A stretch of DNA of 64,000 bases from Paracyclopina nana (lineage: Eukaryota > Arthropoda > Copepoda > Cyclopoida > Cyclopettidae), in contig JAGUCH010000006.1 of NCBI GenBank assembly GCA_019096065.1, positions 1,818,001-1,882,000 on the forward strand. The letters run 5' to 3'. Positions 37,401 to 61,800 of this stretch are shown piece after piece (position 1 is the stretch's first letter; the number at the start of each line of letters is the position of its first letter). Made by a program: the position numbers and the translations under genes. The notes under the pieces are model-generated. The model saw only the letters and a program-made list of their open reading frames with translations, did not search any database and had not been told where the DNA came from.

Positions 37401-38655
37401 CAGCGTGAATTATTATGCACATTTTTGTATGAAGCTTTTAGCTTTGGCTAGGGTGGATTTGCCCGCACTTTTCTGCTCCGTCTGCATTCAAATCAAGTAA
37501 TAAATCTTGGCCTACCTACATGCGCAGCATATAGGCACTACTTGGCTAATTTTGGCTCGATGGCTGAAATATTCATTCCGATCAAATGAGAAAAATCGGT
37601 AGTTTCACTTCTACGTATAAGCTGAGAGGTGTTTTCTCCTTAGGCGTCGCAATGCTGGAAGATGATGGGCAATAGAGGAGAGGACTACAAAAATAAATAA
37701 CCTGATGCATAATTACCCCCTCGCCTTGTGTACAGTTTGTTGCGCTCAAGCCTTGAAAACTGATAAATGGGGAGGCTTAGCAGCCAATTTTTTATGCCAA
37801 AAAGTGATCCTCGTTAGAGCATGCTCAAAAGACATGGCAGGCTAGCCAATTTTCCAATTATTTGTCGATGATTCCCAAATACATAGCTTTGAAAATTTCC
37901 GACAAAGGAAGAGAGTGAGGGCTGTGCTTTAAGGGTCATAAAGCTCGTGTGCGATTTTATGCGATCAAATCTGCAAAAAATTAGTTTCTTGATAAATGAG
38001 CTTTCTTCTTTGCAAAGCTAGCTGCAATCGCAGAAGTAATATATTTCCGCATCATTCCTTAATCAAGATGCTACATGGACGATAATTCGACCATTATTAG
38101 ACATCTATGCAGTGCTATACAATTACATGATGAATAAGTTATGCACACCTCCAGCAAATAGTAGGCAGTAGCTTGGTAGCCTAAAGTTATGGCTCCCATC
38201 TTATCTTTGATCGATTAGGGAGAAAAACATAATTTTCACTCGAGCCTTTCAGAATAATTGGAGTTAAACCCCTTTTGATTTATGGATTCATGCGTGGGCA
38301 GTCTTTTTTGAACGTGGCTAGCCGCTACGTGGGTGGTTGGCTTCCCTGTCGTGCTAGCTTTACTGTGGGCAAATTACGTCCAACACACACATACACTACT
38401 GTGGTGGTGGCAAAAAACATAAATTCTTCGCTGACCTCATCATGTCAAGTCACTCTGCAATGAAGTGGCTCACTTTAATCACACTCGATATGGGATTTCC
38501 TGTCATTAGCTTGCATAGTTAAAATGACCAAAAAGCGATGTAGAACTAGGCTCTACATGAAATTACAGAGGGCCAAACTAGGTACTATGCCCCCTAATCA
38601 TATCATCATTGTCATTGCTGATTTTGCTGCTTCAATAAGATTTGCTCTTTTGCAG

Positions 38656-38967
38656 TTGGACCAGTAAAGCCACAGGATGATGCCACAGCAGCCTCGCCGA
38701 CCACAGCAACAACCGAGGTCAGTCCAGACCAACCTGACAAGGGTGTCAGCTTAAGTCCAGATCCTGCCAAAGCTAGCATAACGCCAACGGCCGAAAAGAA
38801 GGAACAATCATCGAACGACTCGACGCCAGTGAAGCAAAAGGCATCAGCGGAAACGACGACCCCAGTGAAACAAAGCGCCTCTTCGAAAGCCGCAGCCTTC
38901 TTCGCCTCTGCTAAGATGTCCTCCATGGACTCGAAAAAATCCAAGTCTTCTCCGGACGGCGCAGACT
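38656..38967 (+). CDS. Symmetric 312-nt cassette exon, likely optional PKA-C N-terminal insert
   Basis: The acceptor TTTGCTCTTTTGCAG is followed by TT, 103 open codons and a donor T|GTAAGT. It enters and leaves in phase 1 and is exactly 104 codons, so it can be included or skipped without shifting frame between any phase-1 first exon and PKA exon 2. The peptide is Thr/Ser/Ala/Lys-rich and disordered, with an imperfect repeat STPVKQKAS / TTPVKQSAS, and ends in KMSSMDSKKSKSSPDGAD. It has no start codon at its head, so it is not itself a first exon unless the internal ATG is used. Confidence 0.55.
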
Positions 38968-39994
38968 GTAAGTATTTCATATTGGCAATATAGGGGGCGC
39001 CACGCGTCGCGTTCGCCTGATTTGCGGCGCCATCTACGACAACAAGTGCAACGACAGCGTTATCATGGGTGGTTTCATTCAGCTTCGTTGTTGAGCCCAC
39101 AAAAAATAAGTCTCGTCGACAAATGCGAGCACTGTCTTGGTTGACGCATGGGAAAATCATGCATTGTGAATTTCCCCGATTAGTTAGAGCTGAACTTGCG
39201 GAAACTAAACAGGGTAGGCCTAGTTTCCGAGGCTGAACAGTCTGGTAACGCCGGGAGTGTTGTGAGGAGTGAAACAAAGTTGGAGTGCGAAAAGTCCCTT
39301 TAGCTGTTGGCTGTCGATAAAGTGCTCTCCACTCGGAGCTCTACGCATCTCACGGCTGCCTTTCTCTTTTGGCTCTCCCCATGGCCATGGGTGCCACAGA
39401 CGTGTAGGTTGCTGCTGCTGCTGCTGGTCTCATCTAGCACAATTCCTAAGGACTCTGGGCTGTCGCGCCGAGTCATGTAGACATAGATCGAATCAAAATT
39501 GCTGCACTTCGCTCTAGAAAGCCACATTTCTTTCTGGGTTAATAGGTGACAAATGCCGTCGGCTTCAACGCGAAACGAGCCTTTTGCGATGACTTTCCGC
39601 TTCAGCGTCCAAAAATGCGCACTTTTGTTGATGACGCGACCTTGAATTTCCCAAACGTAAACATTGATGCATTTTTATGCGAAAGCACGCCTCGCGCCGT
39701 ACAAATTGGCCGCTTGGCGGAATTTTTCACATTTGTTGTGGAAAATTTAATCGCTCCACGCCTAACGAAGGCTCTCTGCTTCATTCATGAAAAAAAGGCC
39801 CCGTTACGGGCGTTTGTAGGATTTTGGAGTTCGGACCCGTTCGAAAAGAAAAAAAAGGTTGCGCTGATGCATTTCGTAAGCTCGATGATGATGATGATGA
39901 CAAAATCGTTGAAGCTTCTGCTACTACTTCAGTGTACGTTATGAGCGCACGCTCTCCTTTCCTGGCAAGAGCAAAGGCCTATTAGCAGTCGAAC

Positions 39995-40159
39995 ATGAAA
40001 ATTGTGCTGGTGGCCATCTTAGCCGTTGCCGCTGGCAGCCAGAAGGCAGGCCGGCTAGAGCAGCCCTCGTTCGTAGGCCAGCCTTGCGTGGCTGTCGAAG
40101 GCCGAAAAAGCAGCTTAGCAGCAGCAGCAGCCTTGCAACTTGTTCTTTTTTGGCCCTGA
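39995..40159 (+). CDS. Small ORF with signal-peptide-like start
   Basis: 54 codons beginning MKIVLVAILAVAAGSQKAG, which has the n-, h- and c-region pattern of a secretion signal, then a short tail with an Ala run and a TGA. No splice donor keeps it open and nothing homologous is recalled. Possibly a chance open frame in the PKA gene intron. Confidence 0.15.
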   Translation: MKIVLVAILAVAAGSQKAGRLEQPSFVGQPCVAVEGRKSSLAAAAALQLVLFWP

Positions 40160-40465
40160 CGGATTCAATGAAGTCAAAGCTGAAGAACTCGTACTAGTAG
40201 CTGCTGCAGACGACAAAAAACGAAGCCTCCGAAATTAACTTTTCAATTCCGTGCCATCATTGTTGGCTTGAGATCAGCCTGCCTTTTGACGCGGTGCAAC
40301 AACAGTGCAGCCTTATCTGGAGATGTGTAAGCAGCAGCACCACAAACATCAGGGCCAAGCGAGATAAAGTTACTCCAAGACATCAAGTAGTGGTGACCTT
40401 TAATTCTTTGCGTTGTTTGGCCTTTCATGAGCATCCGGAGGAGCTGACTGGCAACCTTGTTCATC

Positions 40466-52651
<12,186 letters not shown>

Positions 52652-52653
<2 letters not shown>

Positions 52654-52657
52654 TAAA
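52652..52657 (+). terminator. AATAAA overlapping the PKA-C stop codon
   Basis: The stop TAA (52651-52653) overlaps AATAAA (52652-52657). If used, the 3' UTR would be only some tens of nt and would include the CA repeat. No other canonical hexamer is evident in the next few hundred bases, but non-canonical sites further on cannot be excluded. Confidence 0.45.
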
Positions 52658-52678
52658 CACACACACACACACACACAC
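52657..52678. repeat. (AC)11 microsatellite
   Basis: Uninterrupted AC dinucleotide repeat immediately after the exon 10b stop codon, in the 3' UTR. Confidence 0.95.
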
Positions 52679-55505
52679 GAGTAGAAGGAGCGAAGAACCA
52701 CCGCAACACCACAAGAATCATCAGAAAAACTCGTAGTTGTACAAAATTCAGCAGTCCGATTGAAGAACAGAAGCAAAAGAAAAGAGTGTTTTTCATACGA
52801 AATGAATATCCTTCTTTTTCTCTCCTTTGCTTGCGCGTCGTTGTTCTCCAAGCAACCAACAACCTTATTGAAAAATTGATGTGGACAAAATAATCTGTGT
52901 CTGAATGTCGTTGCCATATTTAATATTAAAAACAAAAAGATATAATTGTAATGATTGACCGAGTTTTGCCCCAAGTCCTCTTATGTACTGCTACACACTC
53001 AGCTGCTGCCATATCAGGTTAAAAATGCAACTATTGTTTGAGCTTTGTTATTCTCTCCCGCGCATTTTCCAAGCTTTTTTTGCTGCGGATGAGCGCGAGT
53101 GAATTTAATAATTTCGCCCAATGTCATAAAATCTACATGCTTCATGATAAATTTGATCTTTTTGTGATTTCTCCCACGTCTTCTCTCCCGAATTCGATGA
53201 TCAATGATTTTATTTTCTTCACTGTAACTTTGCATTATTAACCAGCTATGAAGGTGACCTGTCCTTCATGATGAGACGAAATATATAGTGATTACTTTCT
53301 GCAAAACAAATAGAAGAAGAAATATATGAGTGTACTACAACTGTGAAAAGCTTACAAAAATTACTTGTACGCAAGCCAACCGCTCTTACAGAGTCGTGGC
53401 GCTGAAATTCTCTGCAAAACAAAGCCCCTCCCAAATCCCTCACATAAAGCCGATGATAGAGGGCGCCAGTGGTGTCACCTCTTTTATCATGTGTCGTCAC
53501 TATATACTTCTATAAACATTTTTGTTCCCTACATACTATTACTACTACTGCTGTTGTTTTACAGGCATGAGTGTGAAAGATGATTGCATACCACTACACA
53601 ATTTTAAATAATAATGGAAGCTTAAAAAACGAGGATAAATGTCAAATTGTGAAAATGAGTTAAAAACATTCTACCAACAGTTGTCGTCGCATTCAGTTGT
53701 GATTTTGTAGTTGCCAATTTATGGAAAATATATAAAAAGGACACCACCTAATTGATAACTTTTTTCAAAGCATGCTCTCGTATACATTAAGCTTTAGATC
53801 AAGCAAGGCTCTTTGGATTTTGGAAGCAACTAATGGGAAATATTACGAGAAATTGCCGTCTTTTTTAATTCATTATGGTTACTTATAAGAGCCGTAGCCT
53901 ATTTCACGGAAAGCATTTCACTTATTCACGCAACCTCAACAGTGAGGCCTTTCTTTAGCTCCTTTTTATTTAACTTGTAATTTGACTACTTACTTTGGTC
54001 ATTGATGCCAATATATTGCCATTTATTGGATTACTAAAAGCATCACATTGAAAAAATCACAACCTGTAAAATCTAAGCTTCAGCGTGTTTAGTCTAGTTC
54101 ACCGTCCGCAGCTTTGCGGTCACGGATTCTTAATTTTTGTAATTACGTGCCATGCGCAATGGTGGTGTGACTGTAATGATAATAATAGCCAACCCTCGCA
54201 TTACGCTTTGTCCCGCTACTTTTTCTGATTGAAACGACTAAGGTCACGTATGAGGTTAAAAGGTGAAAATGAATGGGATCTTATCCAGATTTCATCTCGG
54301 ACAATCTCTTGAAAATTGCGCACCATGCCCTACAAAATGCAGGATGTACTGCAAATGATTCGCATTTATAGTATCATTTTTAAGTATGATATGGGTTAAA
54401 AATAAATAGCTATGAACTGCAGAAGGAATCCTTTTTTGAGCTCAAACTTCTCTGAGCTAACGCAGCATTGCTTTGATTAACTTCGGCTGCTAGGAAAACT
54501 TGTTTCATTTCATTTTGAAGATCTTTTGCAGCACCAATTAAAGCAATATCAAACTTTTCCAGTTTTGCACTGGTGCAAAGCAGAAAAATCAGCCAAAAAG
54601 TTTGCCATTAACTGGCTCGCAGCTCACTCACTTCAGTTTGGCACTGAAATTACTATGTATCTTCTTTTTTGCTCTTTGATGTAATTTTCAAGCTGATCCG
54701 GCCTTCTTGTGCTATGCCGGATCAAAAGTGTTTATGCAACTTGGATTCAGGCAAAAGAAGTGCGAAAATGCTATAAATTGCAAGGAAGTGGCGAAAGAGG
54801 AATGATACTAATTTATTGCTCATCGCGGTGCAATTTGGCAATCTGTAATACAAGACTGAAGCCAAAAGATATCCAATAATTAATGCACAATGGTTCATCA
54901 CAATCGAATAATAATGCTGATTTAGCCACTATATAATCAGAAAGTTCCTTATTTATAACATGTTGCAAAATCACGGTTGCTTCTGCCCTTCACGATCACT
55001 CTTTTTTGCACAATTGAATAATCTAATATTTTAGCGACGATCTGCAATTGATTGATTTACCCTTGTAAAAAGCTCACGTGGCTCTATGTTATTTCAAGCT
55101 CTTGTTTCCTTTTTAAAACACCCAAATATTATTTTTAGCCATTTCTGAATAGCTTTCAAGGATTGCTGAGTCAGCTTGAAATATTTGAATGATTCAAACA
55201 TAGCCTACAATCAGGCTGAGGAAAATGATGATTCCAAGTTTGAGGAGAAACCTTAAAGTGCATGGAGATGCATCAATCTTGCGCTCTGTAATACTAGAAT
55301 GCTCAGGTGGATCACCTATGCGCTGCGGTTCCAATTTGCGCTCACGTAGCATTTCAATTTCAGTCGCGTGCCAGCGTAGCTTCAGTCGCACTTTTGGTCC
55401 CGAACAAAGTGAACCGCATTCAAGGCCCATAAAGAGGCCCAGTGGCAAAAAATGTAGGCACAATTGAGTGATTCTTCGATTGGAAAGGCCAGGTATAGAA
55501 ATAAT
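52679..55505. other. Non-coding stretch between PKA-C and BICD-related gene
   Basis: Probably the remaining PKA 3' UTR followed by intergenic DNA. No recognisable exon on either strand; the open frames are short and without splice context. Confidence 0.5.
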
Positions 55506-55517
55506 GGTCACGTGACC
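55506..55517. promoter_or_regulatory. Palindromic E-box GGTCACGTGACC
   Basis: A perfect 12-bp palindrome centred on CACGTG, flanked as in the GTCACGTGAC site bound by USF/MITF-family bHLH-Zip factors. It lies 35 bp before the likely start of the BICD-related exon. Function is inferred from motif and position. Confidence 0.45.
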
Positions 55518-55551
55518 GCTACTGTCAAAGTGAGAAGTGTGGCAACAGAAG

Positions 55552-55824
55552 ATGATGAAAAGTATCAGCATTTCCCAGATCCGAGGCGAAGAAATTATGG
55601 AAAACACCTCGCTTTTGGCCTACTCCAGTTTGGCAAGCTATAGCAAGAAAAATGAGGGGGAAAATGAAGATGAAGTGACGGATCGCAATATAAGGGCCTT
55701 GTTGTCCCAAAAAGAAAAGGACTTGATTTTGGCCGCCGAACTGGGAAAAGCCTTGCTGGAAAAAAATGAAGATCTCAGCCAACAAAATGAAAAAATGACG
55801 GAAGAATTCTCTAAGCAAATTGAG
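55552..55824 (+). CDS. BICD family-like cargo adaptor, N-terminal exon (partial gene)
   Basis: The exon encodes MMKSISISQIRGEEIMENTS, an acidic linker, then LLSQKEKDLILAAELGKALL EKNEDLSQQNEKMTEEFSKQ IE, ending at GAG|GTAGGA in phase 0. The second half matches the first coiled-coil of BICDL1/BICDR-type adaptors (human KEKDLVLAARLGKALLERN) and contains the AAxxG CC1-box motif (AAELG) that binds the dynein light intermediate chain. Such adaptors link dynein-dynactin to vesicles such as Rab6 carriers. An in-frame TGA at 55531 supports a start here, though an acceptor-like TTTCCCAG just inside the frame leaves open an upstream first exon. The following exons are not identified in the window. Confidence 0.75.
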
Positions 55825-58800
55825 GTAGGATAAGAACCATAGTTCTATCATCAAGCTTTTTTGGCTAGCTTTCCTCCCGCGCTTTTAGCGAGCCATTTGT
55901 CTACCGCTCCTGACGTTTTGACGCAAAGTGAATTTTGAATTTTCGCGCGTTTTCTTTGCACAACAGCCGCACACCACGAGATGGCGCTGCATTTTATTAT
56001 CAAAATAATTTGGAAGGCAGGTTATTTCTTGGTGAATTTTGAATTTTCCGCGGTTTCTTAGTCATCAGCTGCACTTGACTAGATGGCGCCACAGTTCCTA
56101 AAAATGAACGTTTATCTATGAAACATCATAACTTTTTAACTGATATAATTTAATTGGCCATTAAGGGAGATAAATCCTGGCTTTAAAAATACTAAAAAAT
56201 AATGTGCCAATATCAATATTTGAATTTGGAAGGCAGGTTATTCTATCAATTGGCTCACTCCTCATTTGGTACCAACTTTAAGCACTTCATGCAATAATAA
56301 TTTGGCACCAGTCAACTGTGTTATCACTAAAATCAGAAACTATCTGCATACATTACAGTCCAAGCGTGAGTGAGGTCAAACAGCATGATTGATCGAGTAA
56401 AAATGCCCTTTAAAAAATACGAAAATCTAGACCAGATAGCGTGGCATTACACAATTCATCCATCATGATCATACAAATAATTTATTTTTATTGCCAAAAA
56501 ATTATGCTATATTAGCCAGTTATCACGCACTTTGTTGCGAAATACCAATTAAAAATTTGGCTCAAAAAAGTTGAATCCAGAGTAGCATGGATGGATTTGC
56601 TAGCTCAAACAATCCAATGCCAAAAAATATCAAAAAGACATCTTCGGCCACAGTTGGCTGAATATTTGCTTACTAATAGTATAAAGGAGTTCTTGTATCT
56701 TGCACAAAGATTTGCAATTTTGTGGCCCTCAACTGTTGCCAACCTGGAAGAGATAAAAAAAACCCACTTTTCATTTTCACAATGCTGGCTTCTTCTGCAT
56801 ATTTTTATATAGGGAGTCACACATTATTCACCTTGTTACTTGCGAGTAAACCACCAAGAGACCCATTTGGGAATATCGCTTTACTGTTTGTTGCACTTTT
56901 CACAAATTGTCTTCAAGCATCATTTGACGTCTTCTATTATTTTCAAGTCAACTATTTGAACTTTATTTGCATTCGTAATTGCAGGGGAAGCTAACCTTGC
57001 ATCTCGTTTAATGGCACTGTTGTTGCCTCGTACGTGCTCTCAATTTCGCCGGAATAAACAATAGGGCAAAATGCAAATATTGATGAGCTTGTAATTAACC
57101 TGTCTGAGTAGACAAGTTAGATTTTCCTCGCAGATAAAAAGTCAAGGGCGCGAGGAAATTGGCTAAAGAATGTCTCTCTAGTTTGGTATTTCTCTTTTGG
57201 CAACCAAAGTCTCGGGAAAAAGCTTGGTATACTTCCCAAATTTAATTGCACGTTATTTGCAGATAAATTGCTAAAATAAGGCAGTCGGTAAAAGAATCAA
57301 TAAGTAAACAAGGTTTTCCAATTCCAAGTAAGCAAATAAAAGTTCAAGATTTTATATTCTATGGTAGCAAATGTAGGCCTACAAGTAGCAGAATGTTTTG
57401 AAATCAAACAAGCAGAGCAGATGTTGAAAACAAAATTATATGTGCTACTATCATATCATCATCATCCTTGATTTGTTTTCATAATTTTTCAAACAAAGCA
57501 GAACCCGAGCGACCATATGAATACTAAAGGTATTGTGAGCCTATAATTGCGCTCAATTCAGCTTTTCTGCAAAAATGCGTTCAAAAGAGCCATAGCTCTA
57601 AGAAAGGTTAGTCTAGAAAACTCAAAGCAGCATGACGTTCAAATATCACAACAGCAGAACACATCACAAGATCCATCAAATTGCTGCAATTAACGAGATG
57701 ATTTTTTTCAAACGAGAGCCATAAAAACGATTTGCCATATTCTTTGTTGCTCGTTATGATGGAAAACGCCGAATCAAGCTGAATTGTCTTCGATTAGTTT
57801 TTTCCCCTTTGATATCAACGATATCTAAGGGAAAACTGAAATCCTGTGTCCCCACGCATCTAGTATATTAATTCAGCAGCAGCAGCAGAAGAGGAACTTT
57901 CATATGTGCTCAAAGCTGAGAAAGGAAAAACAATTACACAACGAATTCACCTAGCTGTCAAAAGAGGCAAATTCATGTCTTTGTGTGATCACAACTGCAG
58001 TACGCTCTTTTTTCGCAGCGACAAAATTGAACTCATTTGTGCTCGCACCAGGGAGATACACTTGACTGCCATTTTTCATTTGGAAAAGCTCAAACGTCGC
58101 GGCCAAAAATGCCAAAGATATCATTCAAAATCAGCCATGCACATCTATAGAGATGCTTTTTTCATTGGACAATGACCTTCTCTTTACTACATAGGATTTT
58201 GTGGCATTTAAATTCATTTCTGCTGTTGCCAAACACGATTCCATCCAGTTTCCCACCTATTGACTATTCAGCATTATCATTTAAAATCTGCTCTATGCAA
58301 TTTTTTCCCCAAAATGAAGAGTTTATAATTTTTTCTCATGCCGTTTCAATCAAGTACAGAAGCTCTTTGTCCATTGTCAACAGAAAATGGCCAAAAATTT
58401 AATCATATTTCAGCTTGATATGGAACATTTTAAGGACCATTAAATGTATTGCTAATTGATTAACTTAACGGTTATTAGGATATGTCTTTTTGCTGGCTGA
58501 TCGCCATGCAATAAAAGAGCACTCTTTTAGATGTTCCAATTGGCAGTGACCTATTTAAAAGAAACTGATCTATTTGGACTTGACTGACCAGCCAACCGGG
58601 CCAAGCTACTACTACAAATGTGTACGTTTTTGTTTCGCAACTTCACGTGTTCACAACTCGGAAACAAGCTTGATTTCAATGCTCGACTGGTTTTCGAACG
58701 TTTTCGTCGTCCCAACAAAAACTGATCTTCATGTCGAAGAAGCAGAAAATTCTCTTCTTGGAAGGGACCGCAGTCATGATTTTGAATGTAGCTATTTCAC

Positions 58801-61800
58801 AAGCAGGTGATCTATAAAGATGATGATCTTCATGTCAAATGGATGTGAGGTTCGTCCTCAGCATATTTGAGTTCAATTTGAGCGGCGACTGAACTTAAAA
58901 ACTTTCTCACTTTCTCACAGTTTATTATGATTTGGGAAATTATTCAAAGCAGGTGCCGAATCGCTAATGGAGACAGGAAGTTTTGCGCTTGGAACATTTC
59001 AAATAGTCAAATGAATGTGCACATTTTGGGTGGGATTTGCTGAAATCGTGTGAATCCTTTTGCGTTGGAGTTCTAGCTGTGGTAACCTTCTGTAAATTAC
59101 CTTGCAACGTAATGTCACGTGACCTAAATCAGCAAACGAACTTGACAAATGATTAGATGAAATTCTAACTTTTCAAGCCAGAAGTTTTCCATCTATTTGG
59201 GTCATTGGAGTTAGGAAATAATGCAGCTCAAGTCAATAACACACACTGTGTATCACAATTGTAAGCATTATTGCATCTTGCAAATGAATGATAATAGCAA
59301 ATGACATGACATTTTCACTTTTGCAAGTGACATTACGTCAAGTAAACAAAACGAGCATCGATAGCTGTGTAAAAGATAGATTGGCACTTCATGGAAAAAA
59401 GGAGGAGTGGTCTCATTATCATGCAGTCAACCCAGCCACGTGGGGAGATCCATGAAAAAAGTGCATTTGATCCAGCCATTTTGATCCCCGGACTCCTCGC
59501 AGTGCAGTGCAAAGATATGGCAAGTTCATAAATTATGCTGCCACAATGTTATTACCTCAAGTTTTTATGAAAATATCTCGAAAGAGAGCCTTTGTGATGC
59601 GAACGAGTCAAGCATCCGAATTTCCTTCTCGCTTGAATCAACTATAAAATTCCCATTTTAGCAGCGCGTTACTTTGGAGACTGTGGATGCCATAAATAAC
59701 AAGAGAAAGCTTACAGGCGAGAAGACATAAACCAGTGATGTAATATACAATAAGGTGGGATGTAGGGCGCGAGCTAGTCCTCAAAGTTGACATAATGGGG
59801 ATGAGATTAACCAGGCTGGGGTGCAAAGTGATCAAAGGTCGACCATAATTGAAGTTCTACCATGGTATGTATGTACTAGCTTGTCTTTGAAATGAAATAT
59901 TGCTCAGGAGGTCAGCTGAGAAGCTTGGTGATTATTTTACGTAATTTAAAAATGAAGTGTCAATCACTTTGACAGAGAGAAAAGTCCTTTGAAAAATGCT
60001 ATATAGCATAGGAGATATTAGGAGTGGTCAAAGAGCTGGCTTCACGCAAATACTATATGCACCAAGCCCTTCATCATCACGATCATCTTCTAGCATTCAT
60101 TTTTCCACATAACCACCAAAGAATGACAAATGGGACCTGTCTGGAAACACTTTTTCGCAACTGGAATGTCTTGGCATGAAACGCGAGAAATTCCTCGTCT
60201 TTGCGCATATCATCTGCGATAGAAATTAATGTATACTAGAGCATTTTACGCAACCTTGCAGAATTGCATCCGAGGTCACGTGGCTGAACGTCACAAGACA
60301 AAAACAAAGGGAAAAGGATAAATAAATCACGACAGGATGCATCCAGAGCAGTCGAGATAATTAATCATGCGAAAAGTTGGGCTACAAAACTGCGCTAGAG
60401 GCTTACTAGTAATTTAACCAAATATGTAAGCTATACCGGCTTTGGGTGGATTTAGCCAAAAAGTTTCATGAACCGCGCGCGATACATATTGCTTTGTTTC
60501 AGCTTCTCCTTTGTGGGATTTACATCACCATCGGAAAAAGACCAACAAACTTTTATAGCTCACTGCTTCGCTTGATACCATGGCAAAAAGTGAATCACAT
60601 ACAGGAAACTTACGTTCACGCGTTCATGATTGCAGGGTATAATGTGACATTTAGCATCATCATCTCTTGACGATACATTGGCAAATTGGTCAATTTTAGT
60701 CAACGTACGGATTGCCAACGCTGGTATCGATTCCACAAGATCCATGATAATTCTGTTAGCAACTGCAGCACAGTGGGGTCATCTCATTGCGAAAAGTGGC
60801 GTTTGGCGGGATAGTGATATATTCTAGTACTTAATGCCCTAGGCCTTTCATACGTACATTAAAGGCCTAGTTTTTTAAAAAAAATGACTCTAATTGATGA
60901 TTTTCCATTGAAAAGTGCTTTAAAAACGGTTTTGTCTGCTATTAATGAGTTTGTTATTGTTTTGAATATTCAAAAAGGGCTGCTGAAGTCGGCAAAATGG
61001 GCTCAGTGAAAACTGTGATATCTCAAAATGGCGCCAAAATGCGCAAATAAAACTTTGTCATAATGATTTCAGGTATTCAACTGAATGTTTTATGCAAAAA
61101 TTGTTGAGGAATTTTGAAGACTAACGAGCAAATTAATATTTGAAAATGATTTAAAAAAGCTTAACTTCAGGGTCCCCCTTTCGCGGAAAAAATTGAGCGA
61201 ATCGCAAATTTCCATAAACAGTTATCGTAGTATGTAATGTAACCAAAATTTAATTTTAATGCCACAATCATGATCCTATTACTTTCGGCCTCGAAATTTC
61301 CAATTTTTAACTACCGTGTTTTCAGTGAGTTTGAAAGATGCTGCCATTTCGCGAGATTTCCGAACGCCACTTTTTGCAACGGGATGTCCCCACTGTGTGC
61401 AGGAGGAAACTTTGGCATGAAAATGTCATGGCCAAGCATGTTGATAGTTAATTGTCATTCTTCTTTTAGTTGCCCATGCACAGTGAAAAGAGGACGCGAT
61501 GATGATATTTTGCGCGCTATATATGCAGTATATATACCATTAGATCCGCCAAAAAGAACATAGCTCAACTATGCTTTATAGAGTGCCATGACACCATAAT
61601 TTTTGCGATCAACAGTACATGAATTTGTACTCCGATCTACCATGACCTAATTTGGACATCACGATATGTGCTCTAATATATCGGCCATAATGGCAAGTTG
61701 CAAAATCTCGTCATTTAGCAGTAGCTCACTTTTCATGCCCCTCTGACCAGAAGTCATGGATGATGGTGAAAGCGATTGTGGTTTCGATTAGGAAATGCTT

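Noticed and set aside
39546..39944. 132-codon frame between the cassette and canonical first exon
   Set aside because: Starts with GTG, ends in Met and Leu runs from ATG/CTG repeats, and no donor gives phase 1.
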